DNA of 64,000 bases from Flavobacterium sp. (GTDB taxonomy: Bacteria; Bacteroidota; Bacteroidia; Flavobacteriales; Flavobacteriaceae): positions 62,001-126,000 of the forward strand of contig NZ_JANJUQ010000031.1 of the NCBI RefSeq assembly GCF_024710485.1, written 5' to 3'. The notes below the pieces were generated by a model that saw nothing but the letters and a program-made list of their open reading frames with translations, was not told the DNA's origin and did no database searches. Position numbers and translations under genes: made by a program. Shown one piece after another: positions 53,900 to 63,608 of the stretch; the first letter of the stretch is position 1; each line of letters starts with the position of its first letter.

Positions 53900-55549
53900 A
53901 TGAAAAAATTACTTTTTATTGTTTTACTGGGTTTTTCAGGCATTCTTGACGCCCAAAACTATCAAATCACCTATCAAAGAAGTTCGAACGGCACTGTAAT
54001 TGAAGGGCAAGAACCCATCATAGTTGAAACCAATGCTTTGTTAACAAAAGTCTACAATAAGACTAAAGACGTGACTGTATCGTCTTACCCACAAGAGTTC
54101 ACTATTATCGACAGAGCATCGACCTCTTTTCAACAATTTGCTATTCTTAGCATGGATAGGGCAATTTACATGAAAGACAGTACTACATTGGCCAAACAAA
54201 GCTTTGAATATCTACCGGAAACCAAGAAAATACTCGGCTACACTTGCAAAAAGGCCAAAACCATTGTCAACTCGAATACGATTGAATTTTGGTATACCGA
54301 TGCCCTGAAAATTAAAGGAGCACCAACGATACTGGGACAAAACTTAGGATTGGTATTGGAAATGGTACGCAACGGCAATTTTGTAATTAGTGCTGTAACT
54401 ATCGATAAAATTAAAACGATACGCAGCAATGGATTGAAAACCCAAAAAGTAGATGCGCTAACCTATAAAGATTTACTCTGGAAAAGCCGATTCAACACTA
54501 TTCCGATTTTTAAAGACCAAGTGATTAACTTTTCAAACGAATCGAAATCGAATGACAGTATTTTGAGATTTGCCAACGGAACCATAGCAGTTCGAAAAGT
54601 AAAGTTCCCCGAAATCAAAATCGGCAGTCAAATTTTTGCCGATGTAACCGAACAATCTAACGGAGATGCTTACGACAGAACCGGTTCCTTTTTTATGATT
54701 CCAACTGATAAAGCACTTTCTTTCTTAGACGGATTAAAAAATGGCGCCAAAACACTGCCAATTTACACCAACGGAAACGGCAAAGAATACCAAGGCGTAG
54801 TAGCTACCGAGCATTACAATCCGGTGGTGGAATTGATGCGCTTTTTTACGCCTTTCGGTGTGAAGCAATACAATTATTTAGAACTGAAAGACAAAACCTG
54901 GGCAGAAAATGTTTTGTACCGACAAGACATATCCGACTTACTGCCTTTGTTGAGCGGTAAAGAAGTTTGGATCGGCATCAATATTGGGAATTATGACAAA
55001 GGCGGTCATAAAGTATCGGCGAATATTACCATCCACTCCGAAGGCGAATCGAAAGCCCAACCTACACGAATAGTGCCTTTGTTTTGCACCAACAACATCA
55101 TGGAAATGGCCGGACAGGAATACGGCACAATGTTCAACAACGAAAAAGGATTGGAAGTCAGTTTTACCCTTGACCAACCGATGAAAAATATAAAATTGCG
55201 TTACATTACAACCGGTCACGGCGGTTGGGAAAACGGCGATGAGTTTGTCCCGAAAAAGAATACCATTTATTTGAACGGAAAAGAAACTTTTGGTTTTACA
55301 CCTTGGCGACAAGATTGCGGTTCCTATCGCTTGTCGAATCCGGCTTCGGGGAATTTTGGGAATGGTTTATCATCTTCGGATTACAGTCGCTCTAACTGGT
55401 GCCCGGGAACAGTTACTAACCCAATATTCATTGATTTAGGCGATTTACCCGCGGGGAATCATACCCTAAAAGTTACTATTCCTCAAGGCTTGCCGGAAGG
55501 CGGTAGTTTTAGCTCCTGGAATATTTCCGGGGTTTTGATTGGCGAGTAA
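53900..55549 (+). CDS. PNGase F-like peptide:N-glycosidase with N-terminal GLPGLI domain
   Basis: A 549-residue exported protein. Signal peptide (LLFIVLLGFSGILDAQ) is followed by a GLPGLI-type domain (about 20-170), with CKKAK and KGAPTILGQNLGLVLEM (137-155) matching its hallmark. The C-terminal half resembles PNGase F, which removes N-glycans from asparagine: DAYDRTG (Asp259) aligns with the DEWDRYA loop carrying catalytic Asp60, ELMRFFTPFGV with EIGRFITPYWV, and GDEFVPKKNTIYLNG (Glu448) with the Glu206 strand; WCPGT is also shared. The Glu118 counterpart is Gly363, a departure from the well-studied enzyme. Substrate unknown. Confidence 0.85.
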   Translation: MKKLLFIVLLGFSGILDAQNYQITYQRSSNGTVIEGQEPIIVETNALLTKVYNKTKDVTVSSYPQEFTIIDRASTSFQQFAILSMDRAIYMKDSTTLAKQSFEYLPETKKILGYTCKKAKTIVNSNTIEFWYTDALKIKGAPTILGQNLGLVLEMVRNGNFVISAVTIDKIKTIRSNGLKTQKVDALTYKDLLWKSRFNTIPIFKDQVINFSNESKSNDSILRFANGTIAVRKVKFPEIKIGSQIFADVTEQSNGDAYDRTGSFFMIPTDKALSFLDGLKNGAKTLPIYTNGNGKEYQGVVATEHYNPVVELMRFFTPFGVKQYNYLELKDKTWAENVLYRQDISDLLPLLSGKEVWIGINIGNYDKGGHKVSANITIHSEGESKAQPTRIVPLFCTNNIMEMAGQEYGTMFNNEKGLEVSFTLDQPMKNIKLRYITTGHGGWENGDEFVPKKNTIYLNGKETFGFTPWRQDCGSYRLSNPASGNFGNGLSSSDYSRSNWCPGTVTNPIFIDLGDLPAGNHTLKVTIPQGLPEGGSFSSWNISGVLIGE

Positions 55550-55553
55550 TTCT

Positions 55554-55622
55554 GGGATAAGGGATAAGTAAAAAGGGACAAGACTTTTTTTGCCTTATCC
55601 CTTTTCTCTAATCCCTTTTGCT
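55554..55622. repeat. Heptanucleotide arrays forming a hairpin after the PNGase F-like gene
   Basis: GGGATAA twice, a GTAAAAA spacer and GGGACAA (55554-55581) are followed by TTATCCC, TTTTCTC, TAATCCC and TTTTGCT (55595-55622). Each half has a 7-base period and the halves are nearly complementary, so they form a long imperfect hairpin just after the stop codon. It shares GATAAGTAAAAAGGGA with the array at 50153-50187. Confidence 0.75.
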
Positions 55623-55682
55623 GCCGCGCCGTCTGGCCCGTTCGCTAAAAATATCTACCGGACATTATATTAACGCTCCGTC

Positions 55683-57044
55683 CTATTTAATCGAACTGAT
55701 GATATCGTGTTTGGTAATAATATGGTGTTTTCCGTTGCCTAAATCAACCAATATCGCTTGGTTATCTTTATTGATTAACTTAGAAATTTCCTCTACCGGT
55801 GCGTTGGCATTCACAATTGGGTACGGTTTACCCATAATTTCTTTGATCGGTTTGTCGGCTATGTTTTTGTCTTCGATATAGCTACGGAACAAATCGGTTT
55901 CGTCTATGCTGCCCACAAAACCGGTGGTATCAATTACCGGGATTTGGGAGATGTTGTATTTTTTCAAGCGTTCGATAGCGTGTGACACTAATTCCTCTGT
56001 ACGCACTATGACTAATGGTTTGTCTTTGTGGTCTTTGATTACGTCTTCTGCTTTGGTGATTTCTTCTTCCAAGAAACCTCTTTCTCGCATCCAGTCGTCG
56101 TTGAACATTTTCCCCACATAACGGCTTCCGCTATCGTGGAACAGCACTACTACAACATCATTCGGACCGAAATGCTCTTTTAATTGGTGTAAGCCTTTGA
56201 CACAAGCACCTGCTGAGTTCCCCACAAAAATCCCTTCTTCCAAAGCAATTTTACGAGTGTACACGGCTGCATCTTTATCGGTTACTTTAGTAAACCCATC
56301 GATAACTGAGAAATCAACGTTTTTAGGTAAGATGTCTTCTCCGATACCTTCTGTGATATAAGAGTAGATTTCGTTTTCGTCGAATATACCGGTTTCGTGG
56401 TATTTTTTGAAAACAGAACCGTAGGTATCAATGCCCCAAACTTTAACATTAGGATTTTTCTCTTTTAAGTATTTTCCAATACCGGAAATGGTTCCGCCGG
56501 TTCCTACACCTACAACAAAATGCGTTACTTTACCATCTGTTTGTTCCCAGATTTCGGGACCGGTTTGTTGGTAATGTGCTAGTGCGTTGCTTGGGTTATC
56601 GTATTGGTTTACGTACCAAGAATTAGGAATTTCAGTGCTCAATCGTTTCGAAACCGAATAGTACGAACGCGGATCAGTTGGCTCTACATCGGTTGGACAA
56701 ACGATTACTTTAGCGCCAACGGCACGAAGGATGTCCATTTTTTCTTTGGATTGTTTGTCGGTAATTACAAAAATACATTTGTACCCTTTTACAATAGCGG
56801 CTAAAGCTAAGCCCATACCGGTATTTCCGGAAGTTCCTTCGATGATGGTTCCGCCCGGTTTTAGTCGACCGTCGGCTTCGGCATCTTCTACCATTTTAAG
56901 CGCCATGCGGTCTTTGGTAGAATTTCCGGGATTGAAGGTTTCTACTTTGGCCAAAACCAAAGCGTCGATGCCTTTTACCACTTTATTTAATTTTACTAAA
57001 GGCGTGTGACCAATAGTGCCTAGTATGTTTTCTGCGTAGTCCAT
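55683..57044 (-). CDS. cbs: Cystathionine beta-synthase (PLP enzyme with CBS domains)
   Basis: PLP-dependent enzyme of the CysK/CBS fold that joins homocysteine and serine in transsulfuration. The PLP Lys44 is in NPGNSTKDRM; GTSGNTGMGLALA binds phosphate; VGTGGTISGIGKYLK is the third glycine loop. Two C-terminal CBS domains (about 335-453) with RTEELVSHAIERLKKYNISQIPVID and GKHHIITKHDIISSIK are regulatory. This domain order matches eukaryotic-type cystathionine beta-synthase rather than plain cysteine synthase. A 2.6-copy 8-base repeat ends 3 bases before the start codon. Confidence 0.93.
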   Translation of the reverse strand: MDYAENILGTIGHTPLVKLNKVVKGIDALVLAKVETFNPGNSTKDRMALKMVEDAEADGRLKPGGTIIEGTSGNTGMGLALAAIVKGYKCIFVITDKQSKEKMDILRAVGAKVIVCPTDVEPTDPRSYYSVSKRLSTEIPNSWYVNQYDNPSNALAHYQQTGPEIWEQTDGKVTHFVVGVGTGGTISGIGKYLKEKNPNVKVWGIDTYGSVFKKYHETGIFDENEIYSYITEGIGEDILPKNVDFSVIDGFTKVTDKDAAVYTRKIALEEGIFVGNSAGACVKGLHQLKEHFGPNDVVVVLFHDSGSRYVGKMFNDDWMRERGFLEEEITKAEDVIKDHKDKPLVIVRTEELVSHAIERLKKYNISQIPVIDTTGFVGSIDETDLFRSYIEDKNIADKPIKEIMGKPYPIVNANAPVEEISKLINKDNQAILVDLGNGKHHIITKHDIISSIK

Positions 57045-57047
57045 TTT

Positions 57048-57068
57048 TGAGTAGCTGAGTAGCTGAGC
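57048..57068. repeat. 8-base tandem repeat in the cbs leader
   Basis: TGAGTAGC is repeated 2.6 times, 3 bases upstream of the cbs ATG. It is a short imperfect array, period eight rather than seven, where a ribosome-binding site would be. Confidence 0.6.
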
Positions 57069-57138
57069 TTTTAATTTAGGTTACAAAGATATTGATAAAA
57101 AGAAGGTTTGCAAGTTTGAAGAACGTTAATTCAAATAT

Positions 57139-57227
57139 GTTTGCGTGCGGGATGGGAACGGCATCCTTTTGTTGCGTTGCCCAACGAAACAAAAGATACA
57201 GTGGACAGCGCGGTAACACGCCCAAAA
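57139..57227. repeat. GC-rich dispersed element, copy 2 (inverted)
   Basis: Reverse complement of this stretch shows TTTTGGGCGT, GCGCTGTCC, then CCCATC and CGCAA in the order of copy 1. It also contains an inner hairpin, CTTTTGTT with AACAAAAG. It ends 5 bases before the stop codon of the porin gene (57232). Confidence 0.7.
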
Positions 57228-57231
57228 GAAA

Positions 57232-59199
57232 TTACTGGAAGAAGTTCCACACTAACCCGAAGCGAATCATAAAATCGCGGTACGGATAGTTGGGTGCAGT
57301 GTAAAAAGTATTGCCCGTCATGCGAGAGTTCAAATGCTCTACTTTAAAGAAAATGCGCGTTTGACGGATTCGGGCGTTCACGAAGAAATCGACCATTGGA
57401 AACGCCCCTATTTCTCGGGTGTTTTGCACGAAGGCTTCGGCCAGGACCGGATTGTAATCGTTGGCGAAATATTTGGTGAAGTAATTGAAAGTAAAACCGG
57501 ATTGTAGGAACAGCGCTTTTTTAAAAAAATAATCGGTGTAATACAAAGAGTTTCGGGTTACGATTTGCGGCACATTGAGCACGTCGTCTTCTTGGTCTAC
57601 TTGTTGGTATAAAACAGTGTTATCGAGCGCCAATTTCCACCATTTGAATTCGCGGCTGACTTTAACCGACAAATAGTTGATGGTTTTATTGTATTGTTTT
57701 GGGGTAACGATTTGCTGTTGCGGATTGGTAGCATCATTGCTGAAGAACAAGTAATCGTTGAGTGAACTTATTTGCATGGAGGCGTCGAACCATTGGGTTT
57801 TGGCCATTACTTCCAGATTATTGATTTTTTCGTTTTTGAAATCATTGTACCAATTGTAGCCGATGAAACTGCTTTGGTGGAGGTTGTAAAGATGATCGGG
57901 GATTTTGTTGAGCATTTGGTATTGGAACTGCAGCTCGTTCTTGGCATTGAGTTGGTATTTGAGTTGGGCGTTAAAGTTTGTCAGTGATTGGTTAGAAATA
58001 GAATTAGAATAGGTAAACACTCCGTTCCATTTATTCTTGCGGTATTCGTATTGACCACCGACAGTGTTGATGGCATCACTTAAAGAACCGGGAACGATCC
58101 CGGAATCCAAAATCAGGACTTTATCGTAAAAGTAGTTGAATCGGTAATCTTCGGCGAAGAATTGGAATTTACCCAATAAGGCATTTTCATAAATAGCGCC
58201 GACTTTGTTGTGCATACGGTTATAGCGACTTTGATCATTGATACCGCCCGGGACGTAGGCATCTCCAAAACGCAAAACTTGGGTGTTACCCACAGCAGAG
58301 GTCAAGGTTTGCTGATTGTATTCGAAAAACTTGTGTTCGTAAGTGAATTGGTGTGAGAGGTACAAGTTGTTATTGCCTTTTTTGGGATTGATTCGGAAAT
58401 TATGGTCGAAGAAGTATCTTTTACCTTTCATGAACGATTTGGCGTCTCTTAAATACACTTCTAACCTAGCTCGGTTTTGGAATGCAGGATCTTCACTTTC
58501 GAAATCTTCTAAGGTAGTAATCCCGCCGTTTTCTCCATTCAAGAAATCTTGACCGGTAAAATGGAGATTGAGGTAATATCTTTTGTTGAGTGTGTTGTAG
58601 CTGGTGGTGAAGCGGAAATTTCCGGTGCTTGACAATTGGTTAATGTATCTTCCTATGGAACGCAAACCCCTAAAGGCAACCGATATATTGAAGCGTTCGG
58701 AAGTATTTACCGCGATAAGTGCATCCACTGATTGGCCTTGTTCCATAACGGTTTTAAAATACAACTCGGTTACCGGTGTGGCCACAGAGTAATACTTAAT
58801 ATCGTCTATTTGGAGGTAATTGAAATGTTTTCCGGAATGTCCTAACTCGGGATAAGCGGCAAACTTTTTTAAACCATAGTCTAAAACAGTATAGGTCTGA
58901 CCTTCGTTAGCAAACGGCAACAAACCGAAAATGTCTTTGCGCAAGTAATTGTACTCGTATTCTTTTTTTATAGTAAGTGATGTATCGACGTAAGTGGTGT
59001 CTTTTTGAAGGTTAATGATTCTGTATGAATCGTATGGTGCCGTTTTAACCTCTTTAGTTACTGTGGTATCTTTAACGGAATTATTCCTTTGAGATGTATT
59101 AGATTTCTGATTCAGACTACCGGATTTAGTTCCTCTGGTTCTCTGAGAGGAAACAGACTGAAATGAAAGAATTAAAACTATAAATAACAGATAGCGCAT
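57232..59199 (-). CDS. Putative outer-membrane porin
   Basis: A 655-residue protein with a signal peptide (LLFIVLILSFQSVSS) and a long region rich in aromatic and alternating polar residues: YYLNLHFTGQDFLNG, RLEVYLRDAKSFMKGKRYFFDHNFRI and RIRQTRIFFKVEHLNSRMTG. It ends in NFFQ, a terminal aromatic residue as in beta-barrels. It matches the Bacteroidota putative porin group; channel specificity is unknown. The ATG at 59199 was chosen over 59250 because a terminator for the protease gene (59248-59276) overlaps the longer version's first codons. Confidence 0.85.
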   Translation of the reverse strand: MRYLLFIVLILSFQSVSSQRTRGTKSGSLNQKSNTSQRNNSVKDTTVTKEVKTAPYDSYRIINLQKDTTYVDTSLTIKKEYEYNYLRKDIFGLLPFANEGQTYTVLDYGLKKFAAYPELGHSGKHFNYLQIDDIKYYSVATPVTELYFKTVMEQGQSVDALIAVNTSERFNISVAFRGLRSIGRYINQLSSTGNFRFTTSYNTLNKRYYLNLHFTGQDFLNGENGGITTLEDFESEDPAFQNRARLEVYLRDAKSFMKGKRYFFDHNFRINPKKGNNNLYLSHQFTYEHKFFEYNQQTLTSAVGNTQVLRFGDAYVPGGINDQSRYNRMHNKVGAIYENALLGKFQFFAEDYRFNYFYDKVLILDSGIVPGSLSDAINTVGGQYEYRKNKWNGVFTYSNSISNQSLTNFNAQLKYQLNAKNELQFQYQMLNKIPDHLYNLHQSSFIGYNWYNDFKNEKINNLEVMAKTQWFDASMQISSLNDYLFFSNDATNPQQQIVTPKQYNKTINYLSVKVSREFKWWKLALDNTVLYQQVDQEDDVLNVPQIVTRNSLYYTDYFFKKALFLQSGFTFNYFTKYFANDYNPVLAEAFVQNTREIGAFPMVDFFVNARIRQTRIFFKVEHLNSRMTGNTFYTAPNYPYRDFMIRFGLVWNFFQ

Positions 59200-59247
59200 T
59201 GGACTGATTTTCGGAACAAAAATACACAAAACTATTGGTAATAAAAT

Positions 59248-59276
59248 CATAAAAAAACCACCCGAAGGTGGTTTTC
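59248..59276 (-). terminator. Terminator after the subtilase gene
   Basis: AAAACCACC pairs with GGTGGTTTT around CGAA, followed on the minus strand by a T-run. It lies 19 bases after the subtilase stop codon. Confidence 0.85.
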
Positions 59277-59294
59277 AAATATTCTTTTTAAACT

Positions 59295-61184
59295 TTAGTT
59301 TTTGACGAATTTTTTTGTCAAAGTTGCATTGTCGGTATTGAAGGTTACGAAATAAATCCCGGATGACAAACCGGAAACATCAATTTGGTTAGACGACAAA
59401 TTTGATTCCTTGGTCAGTATTTTTTTTCCTGAGACATCATAAACAACAATATCTTTTAAAACAATTTCCTCCGAAAAAGAATAGTTCAATAATTGATTTG
59501 TAGGATTTGGATAGATGCTAATTGCACTAAGCTGAACTTCATTGGTATTTAAACTTGATAAGTTATCACCGCTGATAATTAAACTAAACCTTTGTCCAGA
59601 GGCTGGCAAGTTACCTTTATGAGATACTGTTATTGTATACGTTCCTGAAACATTCTCCAAATCAACTCTCTCAAAAATATCAACATTATTTGTTCCCAAT
59701 CTGGTAGCAGCATTGTAAGGGAAATTCTTATCTAAACTCCAAGGAAAAAACACTTCTTGATTTTTAGTAACTTTCAAATCTAAATCATTAACCAAATATG
59801 TGGAATTTGGATCAACAACCCCTGAATTGAAATTTGCGGGAGCAGGATCTGTCCAACAAATAGAAACTTTTACATTGGAAGGATTGTCAACATTGAATGT
59901 TCTCGTATAGGTAGTATTATTACTCAATAACAATTCATCAATAACAGCTGTTCCGGTATTTTTTGCTGTTATAAGATTGGCCGCCGCAGCACTATCTACT
60001 AAACCCCAACCAAATTCATAATCAGGACCATTAAACAAACCGGCTTCTTTTGCTGTATGCATTACAAGTCCTTTGAGAGTGGAAGCTCTCATGAAATTAG
60101 AATTCAAATTATTATAATGTTGTTGAAGCAACAAACAACTACCGGCAACAGCCGGAGAAGCCATTGACGTTCCTTGGTAGGTATCATAAGAAGTGTCTGA
60201 AGTAGCTACACTGGAAAAAACAGCAACTCCTTTGGCTACAACCTCAGGTTTAATTCTACCGTCATCAGTTGGACCCCAACTGCTGAAACTAGACATCTGC
60301 ACACTACCGGGATCGATATAACTTAACACAGAAGAAACAGCACCAACCGTTAGACTATTTTTGGCATTGTTTTGACCTCTAATTAAATCATAGCCAAACT
60401 TTAACTGATTTTGATTAGAAAGAATCGTTGAGGCATTACTATTTCTATCATTTCCTGCAGAAACAACCGGAAGGTAATATGGAGCTGCAAAAGTAATATT
60501 GTCCATTTGTTGAGCTCTTGAATCATAAGCTCCAAAAACCCAAGTATTTAAAGTAGAACCTTGCCAATAGGAATGATTGGACACTAACAGTCCGCCTGCT
60601 GCTTCAAAAGACATCTCAGCATAATCATTATTCCAATCAAAAGATTTACCATTTGCTTGAAAAGCTATACCTCTGGCATTGGTATTAATGCCTCCTGCTA
60701 AAATAGTACCTATTACATGGGTTCCATGGTTAGAATAATCCGTAAAATCAAAAATGGAAACTCTGGAATTATTAAATTCAACATGAGATTCCTTTGCTGG
60801 ACCACTGTCCCACACACCAACTTCCATTCCTTGACCCTGAAGATTCAATCCTAAAACACCGCCGCTGTAGAGCTGATTAGCTGTTATGGTAATTGATGAA
60901 CTACGATTGGTAGTTTCTGCGTAGGAAACATTACCATTCTCATCCACATCATAAATTTCTTTTTCAACTCCGTCAACGATAATTTTTTTGGAAACAAAAT
61001 TTGATTGTAAATACTTATCAATTCTCGCTTGTCGCAGCTTATACTCTGATTGAAATATATTGCCCAACTCATTAAGCTTTACTACATCAGTGGCCTGAAT
61101 GATTTTTTCTTTTTCTTTACTATTTTGACTGTAAATAGAAGTAGTTAATAATAAGGATAAAATTAAAGTAAATGAAATTTTCAT
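59295..61184 (-). CDS. S8 family serine protease (KP-43-like) with T9SS signal
   Basis: A 629-residue secreted subtilisin-type protease. After the signal peptide (LILSLLLTTSIYSQ) come a pro-region and the catalytic triad: Asp126 in GVWDSG, His153 in SNHGTHV and Ser340 in GTSMASPAVAG. A beta-barrel domain (about 420-545) with KVSICWTDPAP, YLVNDLDLKV and SGTYTITV resembles the C-terminal domain of KP-43-type alkaline proteases. The C-terminal ~75 residues (ISIYPNPTNQLL, YDVSGKKIL, SSGIYFVTF, KKFVKN) are a type A T9SS signal. The neighbouring SusC/SusD genes suggest it digests proteins for uptake. Confidence 0.94.
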   Translation of the reverse strand: MKISFTLILSLLLTTSIYSQNSKEKEKIIQATDVVKLNELGNIFQSEYKLRQARIDKYLQSNFVSKKIIVDGVEKEIYDVDENGNVSYAETTNRSSSITITANQLYSGGVLGLNLQGQGMEVGVWDSGPAKESHVEFNNSRVSIFDFTDYSNHGTHVIGTILAGGINTNARGIAFQANGKSFDWNNDYAEMSFEAAGGLLVSNHSYWQGSTLNTWVFGAYDSRAQQMDNITFAAPYYLPVVSAGNDRNSNASTILSNQNQLKFGYDLIRGQNNAKNSLTVGAVSSVLSYIDPGSVQMSSFSSWGPTDDGRIKPEVVAKGVAVFSSVATSDTSYDTYQGTSMASPAVAGSCLLLQQHYNNLNSNFMRASTLKGLVMHTAKEAGLFNGPDYEFGWGLVDSAAAANLITAKNTGTAVIDELLLSNNTTYTRTFNVDNPSNVKVSICWTDPAPANFNSGVVDPNSTYLVNDLDLKVTKNQEVFFPWSLDKNFPYNAATRLGTNNVDIFERVDLENVSGTYTITVSHKGNLPASGQRFSLIISGDNLSSLNTNEVQLSAISIYPNPTNQLLNYSFSEEIVLKDIVVYDVSGKKILTKESNLSSNQIDVSGLSSGIYFVTFNTDNATLTKKFVKN

Positions 61185-61296
61185 GAAGTATAATAAGCTA
61201 AAAGTTTAATTCTGCACTAAAATTAAGCAAAAATTACAGAAACAGAATTTTATTGTGAAAAAATTAATACTAACGAACTAATTAATATATAAAAAA

Positions 61297-61325
61297 AAAT
61301 GCCCCTTATAAATAAGAGGCATTTT
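61297..61325 (-). terminator. Terminator after the surface lipoprotein gene
   Basis: AATGCC.CTTA pairs with TAAG.GGCATT (one mismatch) and runs into a T-tract on the minus strand, 17 bases after the stop codon at 61342. Confidence 0.75.
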
Positions 61326-61341
61326 AAGATTTATAATCAAA

Positions 61342-62106
61342 TTAATTGATAGTAAATGTATATGGTGGTGTTTGGAAACCAAAATCACCTCCACCTGTTG
61401 CTAAAACAGAACCGTCTGAATCCAAACTTAAAGTAAACGTACCGTTACCTGGGAAAGACATACCGTCTCCGTAGCTATCAGTCATTACAAAAGTGTAAGT
61501 ACCAGGCTGCAAACAAAACTGCTGAGCATGAGTAGCTTGTCCATCAGAGTAAGCACCCGCATTAGCAGAGGCAACTACACCTGAATCATTGGAAAGGGTC
61601 CAACCAATCTCACTACCGTAACCATCAAAATTGATGTTTAAGTTAACTCTAGTACCTTCACAAGCTCTTTGTATAGAAACAATATGGTTACTTCTGTTAG
61701 GCAAAGAATACAACTCAGAATCGAAAACTAAAACCAAGCTTACAGAACCTAGAGCAGGCAAACTTGCAAAATCAGCTGAATTAATTTTTACTCTTGCGGT
61801 TGTACTACCTGCAGGAATAACAGCTGTAGAATAATCAATTGAGTATTGACTAGGTAAAGCAGTTGAAAATGAACTAACTTGAATGTCAACTGGTCTATCC
61901 ACATTAGAAATTGTTGTAGAGCTAACTAACACTTCAATAAATGAAGGTGTTGTAGGGCCAACCTCTAAAACAGAAGTACTATTATTGAACAATAATGCCT
62001 CTTGAGGACCTGAAAAAGACTTGTAGTTTTCGTCATCTCCACTACAACTAGTAATAAGTGAAAAGACAACTAAAAAACTAAATGCTGATAAAATTAATTT
62101 TTTCAT
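61342..62106 (-). CDS. Surface lipoprotein with a DSYGDGM-type beta module
   Basis: A 254-residue lipoprotein: lipobox ITSC (Cys21) followed by SGDDEN, an acidic run like the export signal for surface-exposed lipoproteins in this group. The middle (about 40-150) is beta-rich and resembles Calx-beta or SusE-like modules (VDIQVSSFSTALPSQYSIDYS, AGSTTARVKINSADF). The C-terminal ~90 residues contain YGSEIGWTLSNDSG, CLQPGTYTFVMTDSYGDGMSFPGNGTF and GGGDFGFQTPPYTF, a known module in secreted proteases. It sits directly after SusD (12 bases), so it belongs to the uptake complex. Confidence 0.82.
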   Translation of the reverse strand: MKKLILSAFSFLVVFSLITSCSGDDENYKSFSGPQEALLFNNSTSVLEVGPTTPSFIEVLVSSTTISNVDRPVDIQVSSFSTALPSQYSIDYSTAVIPAGSTTARVKINSADFASLPALGSVSLVLVFDSELYSLPNRSNHIVSIQRACEGTRVNLNINFDGYGSEIGWTLSNDSGVVASANAGAYSDGQATHAQQFCLQPGTYTFVMTDSYGDGMSFPGNGTFTLSLDSDGSVLATGGGDFGFQTPPYTFTIN

Positions 62107-62118
62107 ATTTTATTTTTT

Positions 62119-63597
62119 TTAATAACCTGGATTTTGTTGAATAGTAACGTTACCTGCTACTTCTGCCTGTGGTACTGGCATAGTAAAGCGGTGATCAGTA
62201 AGAGGCAAAGTTAATGGAACATTCTGCAATGCATCGTCAGTAATGTTTCTGTCAATACCTTGAACACCAGCTAAAGCAGCTAATCTTTTGATATCGATGT
62301 AACGGTGACCTTCAAAAGCCAATTCCTTTCTTCTCTCTAATAAAATATCAGCCCAAGCAGCTTGTGCAGTAGTATATGCAGGAGTAGTTTGACCTGTACC
62401 TCTAGCTTGTCTGATAGATTGTACTCTTGCAGCTGCAGCAGCTAAATTTTGAGTAGACCCACCAACTTCACACTCAGCAATAATCAAAACCATCTCTGAT
62501 GATCTGTACATCTTTAAATCATTTCTCAATGGTTGAGCAGACTTACCAGGATATTTATCGATAGCTATGATATCAGTTTCGATATAATTAATATCATTTA
62601 AGTACGAAGAATTAATCGAAGATGAAGGATCAACCCATGAAGCTAATCTAATATCATTTGGATGTTGAGCGTATAAATTGTACAAGTTTCTTCCCATATC
62701 ATGGAAAGCACCTCCTGAAGCAGTAGTGGTATTAAAATACCAAGTACCCGCAATGTTAGACCATGTTCCTCCTGAAGGACGTGAAGCTGCGAAAATAATT
62801 TCACCTTGACCAGAGTCTCTCCACATTGCACTATACTGAGTAGGGTTTGTAGTAAGTGGTCTGGCAGCTAAAGCAAGAGTAGCATAATTTTTTGCTAAAT
62901 CGTAATTTTTACGGTAAAGATACATTCTTGCTCTAATAGCATTAACAAGGTTTCTAGTTACAAATTTATAATCCGTAGCAGCTGATAAATTATTCTCAGC
63001 AAACAAAAGGTCTTCTTCAATAAAGTTATAAATAACACTATTAGGAACTCTTAATCTTGGCTCAACCACTAAAGGATCATACACTTGATCAGACAATATA
63101 ACACCAAGGGCATTTGGATCTGACATGTCGGTTGAATAGTAAGCCAACAACTGAAGATAAGCATGAGCTCTTAAAGTTCTTGCCTCGGCAAGGATAGCAT
63201 TCTTTTGAGCTGTTTCAGCAGCATTAGCTGGAGTAACTAAATCAGAAAACTCAATTAATCTGTTTACTCTGTTGATTAGAGTATAGTGAGTACTCCACAA
63301 ACTTGCAGCAAATCCGGTAGTAGGATTTAATTGAAATCTGTGCTCTTCCAAATTTTGACCACCATTATCAGGGCCAATTCCAACCTCGTCTGTGAATACA
63401 GAAGTAAAAGCAATTTCTGTTGAATTGTTTACTCTGGAATAGATATCTCCATTCAAGTAACTTCTTAGATTGGCAACAGTTTTAAATGCTCCTTCAGGAT
63501 ATAATTCACCTTCCTGAACTATATCCAACGCATCATTACAAGAAGTTGTAAGTGCGGCTGAAAATGCAATAAATAAAAGGTATTTAATTTTTTTCAT
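62119..63597 (-). CDS. SusD/RagB family nutrient-binding lipoprotein
   Basis: A 492-residue outer-membrane lipoprotein that caps the SusC channel and binds the substrate. Lipobox TTSC (Cys20) is followed by DALDIVQEGELYPEGAFKTVANLRSYLNGDIY, then the TPR-like helices (NAILAEARTLRAHAYLQLLAYYSTDMSDP, NLVNAIRARMYLYRKNYDLAKNYATLAL) and a C-terminal part with ILLERRKELAFEGHRYIDIKRL, typical of SusD. It follows the SusC gene by 11 bases. The substrate is not readable, but the adjacent protease points to peptides or glycoproteins. Confidence 0.95.
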   Translation of the reverse strand: MKKIKYLLFIAFSAALTTSCNDALDIVQEGELYPEGAFKTVANLRSYLNGDIYSRVNNSTEIAFTSVFTDEVGIGPDNGGQNLEEHRFQLNPTTGFAASLWSTHYTLINRVNRLIEFSDLVTPANAAETAQKNAILAEARTLRAHAYLQLLAYYSTDMSDPNALGVILSDQVYDPLVVEPRLRVPNSVIYNFIEEDLLFAENNLSAATDYKFVTRNLVNAIRARMYLYRKNYDLAKNYATLALAARPLTTNPTQYSAMWRDSGQGEIIFAASRPSGGTWSNIAGTWYFNTTTASGGAFHDMGRNLYNLYAQHPNDIRLASWVDPSSSINSSYLNDINYIETDIIAIDKYPGKSAQPLRNDLKMYRSSEMVLIIAECEVGGSTQNLAAAAARVQSIRQARGTGQTTPAYTTAQAAWADILLERRKELAFEGHRYIDIKRLAALAGVQGIDRNITDDALQNVPLTLPLTDHRFTMPVPQAEVAGNVTIQQNPGY

Positions 63598-63608
63598 AAT
63601 TATTTTTT

